Shown here piece after piece: positions 1 through 5,135 of a stretch of DNA of 7,144 nt (position 1 is the first letter of the stretch; every line of letters begins with the position of its first letter). The position numbers and the translations under genes were made by a program. Source of the stretch: UBA4717 sp045580165. GTDB lineage: Bacteria > Bacillota > Clostridia > Oscillospirales > CAG-272. The DNA lies in assembly GCA_045580165.1 (NCBI GenBank), contig JAZNNG010000023.1, positions 1 through 7,144 on the forward strand, given 5' to 3'. The notes under the pieces are model-generated. The model did no database searches. It was not told the DNA's origin and worked only from the letters and a program-made list of their open reading frames with translations.

Positions 1-593
1 GCGTTAAGCTCCTGATACTCGATACCTGCGGAAACGGGAAGCTCAAGAGCAAGCTGTACACCCTCTTCGTTTACATCGGCAACCTTGTCGATATTCTCGC
101 CAACTGCAAGAGGATTCCATTCGGAGACATACTCAGCCATAGAAGCGTACTTGGTGCCCTCAACGGTTACTACGAAGCCGCTCATAAGGTCGTAGCCCTC
201 AACAACTTCAAGCTTGTAGCGGTACTGAACTGCTACGTCGGAGGTGTTGGCGCCGGTGAGATTGAATGTGATCTTATCACCGGGAGTAACGTTTACGAGC
301 GAAATAACACCGTTGCTTGCGTCAAGAGTTGCGGTTCCGCCGTTTGCAAAGGTGCCGGTCTGCTCTTCGTACCTGTAGGGTTTTCCGTTCTCGTCAAACT
401 CGGTACCAGCCGCGTCCGGAGTTACAGAGTAAAGAACGGGAGAAGTAAGACCTGCTTCGATAGCAACACGACCGGCGTCAACTTCAATGTCAACCGTGGT
501 CTCGCTGGTGAACAAAGCGAAGGTCGATCCTGCGATAAGACTAAGGCAAAGAACGATAGTCAGTATCGAGGATAACAAAGCTTTCTTTTTCAT
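1..593 (-). CDS. SipW-dependent (TasA/camelysin-like) secreted protein, C-terminus cut by window edge
   Basis: The ATG at 593-591 opens a frame that stays open to the left edge (197 codons plus 2 nt), so the C-terminus is missing. The start is supported by AGGAG at 605-609 with an 11-nt spacer. Residues 1-31 form a SipW-type signal peptide: Lys2-4, a hydrophobic stretch around residues 5-22, then SxxTFALFTSE, with likely cleavage after Ala26. The mature part begins with Thr/Val-rich strands and an 'xxAGRVAIE' segment like the 'EAGTLDI' of the neighbouring 224-aa protein, consistent with a beta-sandwich. Proteins with this signal are exported by Sec, cut by SipW and kept at the surface, where TasA/CalY relatives build matrix fibres. 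It is the most distal visible gene of the cluster and lies 113 bp after the 224-aa gene. Family assignment is confident at signal level; fibre formation is inferred. Confidence 0.85.
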   Translation of the reverse strand, partial: MKKKALLSSILTIVLCLSLIAGSTFALFTSETTVDIEVDAGRVAIEAGLTSPVLYSVTPDAAGTEFDENGKPYRYEEQTGTFANGGTATLDASNGVISLVNVTPGDKITFNLTGANTSDVAVQYRYKLEVVEGYDLMSGFVVTVEGTKYASMAEYVSEWNPLAVGENIDKVADVNEEGVQLALELPVSAGIEYQELN

Positions 594-652
594 TTTTGCT
601 TTTTCTCCTAATTTAATAAAATGGTAGATTTTTGAAGCTTGAATTCGGTCGA

Positions 653-683
653 AACGCAAACCCAAGCCTCGGAGGTGTGCGTT
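653..683 (-). other. Hairpin between the two SipW-substrate genes
   Basis: AACGCA (653-658) pairs with TGCGTT (678-683), and ACC/GGT pairs inside it (660-662 with 674-676). On the minus strand it is followed by TTCGACC rather than a T run, so it does not look like a full intrinsic terminator. It could be an mRNA-processing or stability element that separates expression of the 224-aa gene from the downstream substrate. The evidence is pairing alone. Confidence 0.3.
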
Positions 684-706
684 CGTGTTCAGTTATGCTT
701 TACTTT

Positions 707-1381
707 TTAAGCAGACGGTGCAGTTGTAATCTGTACCGCGTGAACGATAACGTCGAAATCGAACGTCGTACCCTTAGCGTTGTTATTTACGCTATGGTCG
801 AGATCGCAGAATTCAACGGATATCGTGAAAAGTGCGGATTCGGTCTTGGCAAGGATACCGATGGGGTCGGCTTCCGCACCTATAAGGCCTGCGCTTGTGT
901 TCAGCATTCCTGAGATGGATTTATTGCCATCAACGGTCGTCACCGTTATCTTGAGCTGCTCAGCAAGCGTGAGATCTACTGTGTCGTCAAACACGATTTC
1001 CAACCAGTAGCCAAACGCTACGTCACTGTTGTTTGCAATCTGCATTTCGGCAGTATACTCACAACCGGGAACAATGAGCGTTCCGCGGGCGATATCAAAT
1101 ACATTCTCGTTCTCGGCATTAGGATCGTTTGGATCATAAGGCTTCGAGAAGTCAATATCTTTGGTATTTTCCGTTTCCACAAGGAAACCCGTATTGGCAT
1201 CAAGAGACTTCGTTACGAGCTTCGTGCGTGTAAGCGTTATATCCAAAGTACCGGCTTCCAAATGATTTGTTAGCGTCACCTGGTCGGAAAAGAGCGCATA
1301 CGTACCGCCGGCTACGAGAGCGAGGCACAGCACGAGTGTCATGACTGACAAAAGCACACTTCTCTTTTTCGTTGTCACCAT
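707..1381 (-). CDS. SipW-dependent-type signal peptide protein (TasA/camelysin-like, 224 aa)
   Basis: This secreted surface protein has a SipW-type signal at residues 1-33: basic start (KKR), hydrophobic core, and the signature LVLCLALVAGGTYALFSD, with cleavage expected after Ala29. After it come 'EAGTLDITLTR', an Asp/Asn/Glu-rich segment (about 70-93), and alternating strands ending in AKGTTFDFDVIVHA (202-215), as expected for the beta-sandwich of TasA/CalY relatives. The ATG has AAGGAGG four bases upstream and overlaps the stop of the zinc-ribbon frame in the arrangement ATGGTGA, which implies translational coupling. SipW is encoded three frames upstream in the same cluster. The likely role is a structural subunit of a cell-surface or matrix fibre; this is inferred from signal type and neighbours, since the mature sequence is not diagnostic. 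Confidence 0.87.
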   Translation of the reverse strand: MVTTKKRSVLLSVMTLVLCLALVAGGTYALFSDQVTLTNHLEAGTLDITLTRTKLVTKSLDANTGFLVETENTKDIDFSKPYDPNDPNAENENVFDIARGTLIVPGCEYTAEMQIANNSDVAFGYWLEIVFDDTVDLTLAEQLKITVTTVDGNKSISGMLNTSAGLIGAEADPIGILAKTESALFTISVEFCDLDHSVNNNAKGTTFDFDVIVHAVQITTAPSA

Positions 1382-1614
1382 TTTACCTCCTTGTTAGATT
1401 TTTTATGTTTACGTGCGGATGGCACAAAAAACATCGGGTCTTGGTTCAGGCACTTATAACAAACCATAGTGCCGAGTTCCGCATCGCCGAGAGAGGCGCC
1501 ACATATGACGCATCTTTCGGGACAGTAAATCGGTTCGTTCGATTCTTCGTTATACGTGGGCGGGTGTTTCTGTTGTGGTTTCTGATGTCTCAGTCGTTTC
1601 AGTAGGTGTTTCAC
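1375..1614 (-). CDS. Zinc-ribbon frame, separate small protein or frameshifted C-terminus of the 286-aa protein
   Basis: The frame ends at a TGA (1377-1375) overlapping the next gene's ATG. It contains a four-cysteine ribbon, CxxC-x13-CxxC (CVIC ... CYKC), plus one more Cys just upstream, followed by a Lys-rich tail ending VKW. This patterned content does not look like a shadow frame. The start is unclear. No ATG lies before the ribbon; GTG at 1614-1612 (used here, 79 aa) has only GGAG 14 nt upstream, and TTG at 1686 would overlap the previous gene by 137 bp. A +1 shift (or a single-base sequence change) near 1560, in the CCCGCCC stretch, would instead join the Thr/Glu-rich tail of the 286-aa protein directly to this ribbon. 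I judge the cysteine module real and its start unresolved. Function is unknown; zinc binding is inferred from the cysteines. Confidence 0.5.
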   Translation of the reverse strand: MKHLLKRLRHQKPQQKHPPTYNEESNEPIYCPERCVICGASLGDAELGTMVCYKCLNQDPMFFVPSARKHKKSNKEVKW

Positions 1615-2410
1615 TTGCTCTTGCTGCTCTCCGTCTTTCTCTTGCGAGCTTCTTCTTATACTCTCTTTCCTCGGCAATAGCAGCAACTACGATGTCGATA
1701 CTATTCTTAACAGCCTCAACGGTTGCGGCACTTTCAACAAGCATCGTGGTAGCAGACTGTCTGACGGAAATTCTGTTTTCGTTTATGTAATTCTTGAAGT
1801 CGCTGTTGTGTAAAATGAATTCACAGTGAATAATGCCGCGCTTGATAAGAAGGCGAACGAGGCGATTCTTACCAACCTTGTATTCCTCGTAACGAACGTT
1901 CTTGAAGCGCTTGCTTCCTTCAACAGCGGAAGCATATTTAATGATCTCGTCGTACCATCTTCTCTGTTCAGCGGGAAGAGCAAGGTATTTTTCTTCAAGC
2001 GTTTGCTGCTGACCCATAGAGAAGCTGATCGTGCCCTCGGCATCCTCTGCCGGTGCTTCGGTGGTTTCTGCGGCAACGACGGTAGAATCGTCTGCGCTGT
2101 CGGTAGTGTCGGTAGCTTCCGTCTCGGTAACCGTTTCAGCGGGAGCATCCGTAACGACTGCGGCTTCAACGGCAACGGGTTCAACTGCCGTAACAGTTTC
2201 TTCTGAGGTTGTTGCTGCGGTCACGGTTGCGGGCTCCGCGACAGGAGCGTTGTCAACGGGACGCTCTGCCTGGATTGCGGTGTTGTTGCGGTTATTTCTC
2301 TCTCTTCTTTCTGCAAGGATTTCTCTGACGATATCCCTGAAGACTACCATTACGGCGAAAAGCGCCATAATAGATACAACAACCATAAATACCATAAATA
2401 AGATTTCCAT
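1550..2410 (-). CDS. Membrane-anchored protein with Ala/Thr/Glu linker, uncharacterised (286 aa)
   Basis: I do not recognise a named family. Residues 3-24 form one hydrophobic span (signal anchor), followed by a basic segment (AERRERNNRNN, 33-43), so the bulk is probably cytoplasmic. Residues 50-126 are a low-complexity Ala/Val/Thr/Glu linker. Residues 129-253 are a compact domain: FSMGQQQTLEEKY, LPAEQRRWYDEI, then strands with KRFKNVRYEEYKVGKNRLVR and RGIIHCEFIL. It faintly recalls a repeated domain seen in uncharacterised proteins of uncultured Clostridia, but I could not test this. A Lys/Arg-rich helix (250-265) and a Thr/Glu tail close the frame. The ATG has AGGAG seven bases upstream. 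The gene lies 44 bp after sipW and overlaps the zinc-ribbon frame. A role as membrane accessory or scaffold to the SipW system is inferred from position only. Confidence 0.85.
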   Translation of the reverse strand: MEILFMVFMVVVSIMALFAVMVVFRDIVREILAERRERNNRNNTAIQAERPVDNAPVAEPATVTAATTSEETVTAVEPVAVEAAVVTDAPAETVTETEATDTTDSADDSTVVAAETTEAPAEDAEGTISFSMGQQQTLEEKYLALPAEQRRWYDEIIKYASAVEGSKRFKNVRYEEYKVGKNRLVRLLIKRGIIHCEFILHNSDFKNYINENRISVRQSATTMLVESAATVEAVKNSIDIVVAAIAEEREYKKKLARERRRAARASETPTETTETSETTTETPAHV

Positions 2411-2454
2411 AATGTTTCTCCTATGTATATAAATTCTAATTAGAACTTTCTAAA

Positions 2455-3294
2455 TTACGGCGTATCGCCGCTCGGGTCGCTATTGGTGGGGACTTCCGCC
2501 GTGCCGGGAGGCGCATCTGAATTTTCTCCCATCACCACTTCGGGAGAAGGGGGTTCGGTTGGCTTTCCTGCTTCAAGCTCTGCAAGACGACGTCTCAGTT
2601 CGTCGAGCTCTCTTTGCTGACGCGCCTTTTCTTCTTCATCCTTTTTCCTCTTGTCTGCACCGAGAATCTTAATTATCTTGAGGATTTCAAGTATCACGAT
2701 AATCAAGGAAGGAATTATTACGATGAAGATCAGTCCGGCGGGGGATTTCAGCGTATTGACGAGCGTGCCTAACAAATAACTCTGGCCGGTTACCTTACCG
2801 ATTACGTAATTCGGACTGTTTTTCTCAAACGTATCAATCGTCTGTGTAAGTGTTTCCGAGTCGGAATTTTTGTTATCGCCCTCAAGCCGAATGGTATAAC
2901 CTCCGTTCGGGTTCTGACGAATGCCGGTAATACGGTGGGTTATCGTTTCCTGCTTCACGTAAACGTACTTAAACGTGAGAACGTCGCCTATTTTAAGATC
3001 TGCGTACCATTTTTCCGCCTCGTCTGGATCCTCCGGCACTACGTCAATGAATACCATTGAACCGGTAGGAATGTCCTTGATTTCATAACCGCTAACGTCT
3101 GTGGCATCACATTTTTCCATTGATGGGGACAAAACGGAACGCATCTGCATGCCGAATACCGTAGCAGTACCATCTTCATCTTTTTTCGAGGAAATGGTCA
3201 GGATAACGCTGAAAAGACACACCGCAATGAAAATATAGATCAATATATTTGCCGCTATCTTTCCGGCTTTTTTTATAGCTTGCGTTTTTTCCAT
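2455..3294 (-). CDS. sipW: Signal peptidase I, SipW/ER type (279 aa) with C-terminal cytoplasmic tail
   Basis: This membrane protease removes signal peptides from the SipW-dependent substrates encoded downstream. TM1 is about 16-35. The catalytic Ser58 lies in SPSM. His120 (ITHRI) stands where bacterial SPases have Lys, which marks the ER/archaeal (Ser-His) class, and the GDNK box (139-142) with Asp145 supplies the acidic site. TM2 is about 186-210. A tail of about 70 residues then follows: a charged helix with leucines at 230, 233, 237 and 240 (coiled-coil-like, about 214-242) and a Pro/Ser/Glu-rich end. Typical SipW proteins stop soon after TM2, so the tail is unusual. The ATG has AAAGGAG five bases upstream. 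It sits 20 bp after the 165-aa gene and 44 bp before the 286-aa gene. Assignment is secure; the tail's role is unknown. Confidence 0.94.
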   Translation of the reverse strand: MEKTQAIKKAGKIAANILIYIFIAVCLFSVILTISSKKDEDGTATVFGMQMRSVLSPSMEKCDATDVSGYEIKDIPTGSMVFIDVVPEDPDEAEKWYADLKIGDVLTFKYVYVKQETITHRITGIRQNPNGGYTIRLEGDNKNSDSETLTQTIDTFEKNSPNYVIGKVTGQSYLLGTLVNTLKSPAGLIFIVIIPSLIIVILEILKIIKILGADKRKKDEEEKARQQRELDELRRRLAELEAGKPTEPPSPEVVMGENSDAPPGTAEVPTNSDPSGDTP

Positions 3295-3314
3295 AAAGAC
3301 TCCTTTCTCACATA

Positions 3315-3812
3315 TTAACTTTTCTCTATCTTGAGATGAATATCGAAGTCCGCATACGTCCCCTGGGCTTCGTTACCCACGTCGTAGGGCATCAAGTAGC
3401 AGATAGACACTACAAGAGGCTCCTCTGCGTGTAGTTCGCCTTCAAACTGAATCAACTCGCCGCTGTCAAGAAGCGCTGCAAGCTCACCCTCGTAAACAAC
3501 CTCACCGTTAAATTTCACGGTTACATCGACGAACGGCTTCATACCGCCATTTTTCTTTTCCTCGTAATCAAGGGAGATGTGATACGAGCCGGAGGCGGCG
3601 CAAACAAGATTCACGCTGTACTCCTTGCTTTCGGTTGGACACAGTTTCAAATCCCTTACTGCCAGAATGCTTTCCGTTACGCCGTCCTCGCTCACTGTTA
3701 TATTCTCGGGGAAATCCTCTTTGGCTTTACCGAGAAACGTGATAAGCATCACAGCCATAACTCCTATCAGCAGAAAGGAAACGATCAATATGTTTATGCT
3801 TTTATTTTTCAT
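3315..3812 (-). CDS. Membrane-anchored beta-rich protein, possible TasA-like accessory subunit (165 aa)
   Basis: An N-terminal hydrophobic span (about 7-28) is followed by an extracytoplasmic, strand-rich region (33-165) with a Cys at 58, 70 and 138. It lacks the SipW signature (no TYALFSD), so it is probably a permanent membrane anchor or is cut by another peptidase. Its end, AQGTYADFDIHLKI (149-162), aligns with AKGTTFDFDVIVHA (202-215) of the 224-aa SipW substrate, including a shared upstream 'acidic...Val/Ile-rich strand' pattern. I infer a related fold and perhaps a role as fibre anchor or minor subunit, comparable in position to TapA, though no TapA similarity is visible. The ATG overlaps the end of the 54-aa gene by 11 bp and has only a weak, distant AAAGGG, so translational coupling is likely. 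The sipW gene begins 20 bp downstream. Confidence 0.85.
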   Translation of the reverse strand: MKNKSINILIVSFLLIGVMAVMLITFLGKAKEDFPENITVSEDGVTESILAVRDLKLCPTESKEYSVNLVCAASGSYHISLDYEEKKNGGMKPFVDVTVKFNGEVVYEGELAALLDSGELIQFEGELHAEEPLVVSICYLMPYDVGNEAQGTYADFDIHLKIEKS

Positions 3813-3966
3813 TCTTTAGTTGCATACCCTTTCTACTCTCGTTGCTTTTATAATCTGTGAAATTTACAGGTTGCTTACACAGCTTTCCTGCTCCTATCAC
3901 CACAAGAATACCCAAAACACCGGCAACCAGAAAGACTGCAAGCAGAATTATTAACGCTATTTTCAA
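3802..3966 (-). CDS. Small single-span membrane protein (54 aa, TTG start)
   Basis: The protein starts MKIALIILLAVFLVAG: one hydrophobic helix from about residue 3 to 26, then a short polar tail (KLCKQPVNFTDYK...) of about 28 residues. The TTG at 3966-3964 is chosen because AGGAGGGG lies at 3973-3980, six bases upstream; an upstream in-frame ATG at 3996 has no ribosome site and adds a polar segment. Lys2-then-hydrophobic suggests N-in with the tail outside, but there is no lipobox (Leu at -1 before Cys30). It overlaps the 165-aa gene by 11 bp and follows the TetR gene by 46 bp. I do not recognise the family. A small accessory of the SipW system is inferred from position only. Confidence 0.72.
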   Translation of the reverse strand: MKIALIILLAVFLVAGVLGILVVIGAGKLCKQPVNFTDYKSNESRKGMQLKNEK

Positions 3967-3972
3967 AACAAA

Positions 3973-3980
3973 CCCCTCCT
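3973..3980 (-). promoter_or_regulatory. Ribosome binding site deciding the TTG start of the 54-aa gene
   Basis: The minus strand reads AGGAGGGG here, then TTTGTT and the TTG codon at 3966. The site lies inside the longer frame that would begin at ATG 3996, so the TTG is the supported start. A small GATGC/GCATC stem lies just upstream and could modulate access to the site. Confidence 0.7.
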
Positions 3981-4012
3981 GATGCTCACTTGGCATCTCG
4001 CTTACTGTTGAG

Positions 4013-4627
4013 TTAAGATGCTTTTGCCGAAGCGTTGAAATAGGTTGCCATCATACAGTACAGCACGTTGAAAATATGAGGTCTGTTAATTTCACTGTCC
4101 TCAAGCTCGCCGTTATACACTCGAATGGCAAAATCAAATAGAGCAGTAAAGACGCTGTGCATTATAGCATTTACGTCTGCTTCATTTCTAAACAAATGCC
4201 TGAATTTATCAACGATTCTATCAAAATGAACGTTATAGGCTTCAAGCGAAGCATCTTTCAAATATATTGAGTAATAATATCTGACGTAACAACGGCATCG
4301 CTCTTCGTTTCCGAGAATGAAGTTCCACGCCATCAAAAAGAACTCATAGAATTTTTCTCTTAGCGCACCTTCAAAGGATCCAACAGCTTCAACACCGCTT
4401 AGAAAAGCATAATACAACTCATCGTTTATGCGTTGAAAAGCAGCTGCATAAAGATTTTCCTTGCTTCCGAAAATGCGATAAATATAGACCTCATTCATTT
4501 TGAAGCCGGGGATCGTTCCGCCGCAGTGTGTCAGTTCCTTCGTTGTAGCTTTCTCAAATCCGCCCTCGGCAATAAGATGTATGGCATTGCTGATAAGAAG
4601 TTCTTTAATTTCAGCTTCGCGTTTCAT
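4013..4627 (-). CDS. TetR/AcrR family transcriptional regulator (204 aa)
   Basis: This is a DNA-binding regulator. The N-terminal region has the TetR pattern: helix 1 IKELLISNAIHLIAEGGFEKATT (residues 7-29), then a recognition region ending YIYRIFGSKENLY (48-60), the family's hallmark 'LYxxFxSKExL'. Between KEL32 and Tyr48 there are 15 residues rather than about nine in classical TetR, so the helix-turn-helix carries an insertion of about six. The C-terminal 140 residues are helical and aromatic-rich, as expected of a ligand and dimerisation domain. ATG 4627 is chosen because GGAGG (4638-4642) lies ten bases upstream; extension to 4693 has no ribosome site. It is the first gene of the SipW/TasA-like cluster and most likely controls that cluster and itself. 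The ligand is unknown. Confidence 0.92.
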   Translation of the reverse strand: MKREAEIKELLISNAIHLIAEGGFEKATTKELTHCGGTIPGFKMNEVYIYRIFGSKENLYAAAFQRINDELYYAFLSGVEAVGSFEGALREKFYEFFLMAWNFILGNEERCRCYVRYYYSIYLKDASLEAYNVHFDRIVDKFRHLFRNEADVNAIMHSVFTALFDFAIRVYNGELEDSEINRPHIFNVLYCMMATYFNASAKAS

Positions 4628-4663
4628 TTCGGTTATACCTCCAATCCATCTGAAGACCGATTT

Positions 4664-4690
4664 GTAATATGCCTTTGGAAAATTAGTAAA
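4664..4690 (-). promoter_or_regulatory. Possible weak promoter for the TetR-led cluster
   Basis: The minus strand reads TTTACT, 15 bases, TATTAC, ending about 37 bp before the TetR start. Each box matches four of six consensus positions and the spacing is short, so this is a weak call. It lies downstream of the 4708-4730 terminator, so it could drive the cluster independently of anything further right. Confidence 0.3.
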
Positions 4691-4707
4691 CACTACATCT
4701 GCGCCCT

Positions 4708-4730
4708 AAAAAAATTCCTACAAAGTAGGA
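4708..4730 (-). terminator. Intrinsic terminator read leftward, upstream of the TetR gene
   Basis: On the minus strand TCCTAC-TTT-GTAGGA (4730-4716) is followed by A and seven T (4714-4708). GCGC blocks on both sides (4701-4704, 4731-4734) could extend the pairing. It would stop transcripts coming left from the recombinase gene, or from the neighbouring promoter segment if that were inverted, before they reach the TetR cluster. It may act as a simple insulator or as an attenuator. Confidence 0.6.
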
Positions 4731-4773
4731 GCGCTGTATTAGATGCATCAATGCTCGTAAAGGCTAAAAAAGC

Positions 4774-4795
4774 GACATAACGAGAGTTATGTGAT
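4774..4795 (-). repeat. Left arm of a 22-bp perfect inverted repeat (fourth palindrome copy, reversed)
   Basis: The core at 4775-4792 reads ACATAACGAGAGTTATGT: arms ACATAAC/GTTATGT around GAGA. With one flanking base on the left and three on the right it is the exact reverse complement of 5014-5035. The flanks match this partner better than the copies at 5048 and 5079, which suggests a specific pairing of these two sites. Confidence 0.85.
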
Positions 4796-4856
4796 TAAAG
4801 TCGGAGAGTTATTGTTATGTTCGCCTCGGTGCAAACAAAAAATGGCGCAACAAAAG

Positions 4857-4903
4857 AGCCTTTCGCCGTGATTTTTTGAAAAAGTTATACGAAAGGCTTT
4901 TTT
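4857..4903 (+). terminator. Rightward intrinsic terminator inside the inverted-repeat segment
   Basis: AGCCTTTCG (4857-4865) pairs with CGAAAGGCT (4890-4898) and runs into six T (4898-4903). The 24-base loop contains TTTTTT/GAAAAA, which can pair further. It sits just upstream of the promoter at 4950 and would isolate it from rightward read-through. In the leftward direction the T run is weaker (CTTTTGTTG). Confidence 0.65.
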
Positions 4904-4949
4904 GCCACGCCTATTTCTATGTATAAGGTAACGAATTTTGCCGAAACTA

Positions 4950-4978
4950 TTGATTTTTTGAAAAAACTGTGGTATAAT
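4950..4978 (+). promoter_or_regulatory. Sigma-A promoter pointing right
   Basis: TTGATT (4950-4955), 17 bases, TATAAT (4973-4978), with TGTGG just before the -10 box. The predicted start is about 4985. No protein gene lies to the right on this strand; the transcript would cross the three palindromes and end at the terminator at 5107-5135. Confidence 0.75.
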
Positions 4979-5013
4979 GTACCGCGTATATGAATAATTA
5001 TCGGATAAATAAT

Positions 5014-5035
5014 ATCACATAACTCTCGTTATGTC
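5014..5035 (+). repeat. Right arm of the 22-bp perfect inverted repeat (palindrome copy 1)
   Basis: The core at 5017-5034 reads ACATAACTCTCGTTATGT, flanked by ATC and C, the exact reverse complement of 4774-4795. It is also the first of the three direct copies at 31-bp intervals. Confidence 0.85.
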
Positions 5036-5096
5036 TTTTTGATTGCGACGTAACTCTCGTTATGTTTGGTGGAAAGTAACATAACTCTCGTTATGT
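5017..5096 (+). repeat. Three 18-bp palindromes at an exact 31-bp period
   Basis: Copies lie at 5017-5034, 5048-5065 (one change, ACG for ACA) and 5079-5096; consensus ACATAACTCTCGTTATGT. The two 13-base spacers (5035-5047, 5066-5078) are unrelated in sequence. Conserved spacing with unconserved spacers argues for protein-binding sites on one DNA face, or RNA hairpins, rather than a simple tandem duplication. The array ends 38 bp past the recombinase stop codon. Confidence 0.85.
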
Positions 5097-5106
5097 TGCG
5101 CTTTGA

Positions 5107-5135
5107 CTCGGTGCGCTTCGCATCGGGCTTTTTTT
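5107..5135 (+). terminator. Rightward intrinsic terminator after the palindrome array
   Basis: CTCGGTGCG (5107-5115) pairs with CGCATCGGG (5119-5127), including two G-U pairs, around a three-base loop, followed by C and seven T (5129-5135). It overlaps the last codon region of the recombinase gene, which runs the other way, and would protect that gene from antisense transcription out of the 4950 promoter. Confidence 0.7.

Larger units (their letters stand above)
4774..5035. other. Candidate invertible promoter segment (phase switch)
   Basis: Perfect 22-bp inverted repeats bound a 218-bp interior holding a rightward terminator (4857-4903) and, near the right arm, a sigma-A promoter (4950-4978) pointing right. 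Reversal would place the promoter near the left arm (-10 about 4831-4836) pointing left toward the TetR/SipW cluster, with the terminator behind it. A XerC/D-size tyrosine recombinase is encoded 100 bp to the right. This is the layout of known invertible promoters. Against a simple on/off reading, a leftward terminator (4708-4730) lies between the segment and the TetR gene. Confidence 0.5.
4985..5135 (+). ncRNA. Candidate short structured RNA with three repeated hairpins
   Basis: A good promoter (4950-4978) and a strong terminator (5107-5135) on the same strand frame about 150 nt without a credible protein frame; the longest early one (ATG 4991, ten codons) has no ribosome site. The RNA would contain three ACAUAAC/GUUAUGU stems with UCUC loops at 31-nt intervals, then the terminator stem. 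The loops could pair with GAGA-type sequences. Promoter and terminator are visible; a functional RNA is inference. Confidence 0.4.

Noticed and set aside
2031..2432. 133-aa Ser/Thr/Ala/Val-rich rightward frame
   Set aside because: It is the mirror of the low-complexity linker of the 286-aa gene; no ribosome site and no other signal.
3802..3966. Lipoprotein signal in the 54-aa protein
   Set aside because: The Cys30 is preceded by Lys-Leu, which does not fit a lipobox, and the hydrophobic stretch is long enough for a plain membrane span.
4991..5023. Ten-codon frame at the start of the rightward transcript (possible leader peptide)
   Set aside because: No ribosome site, and its stop merely falls in the first palindrome.
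5017..5096. CRISPR array
   Set aside because: Only three units, the repeat is just 18 bp, spacers are 13 bp, and no cas gene is present.
5017..5096. Integron attC-like sites (RYYYAAC...GTTRRRY)
   Set aside because: Each box misses one consensus position, sites are far shorter than attC, there are no cassettes, and I saw nothing marking the recombinase as an integron-type IntI.
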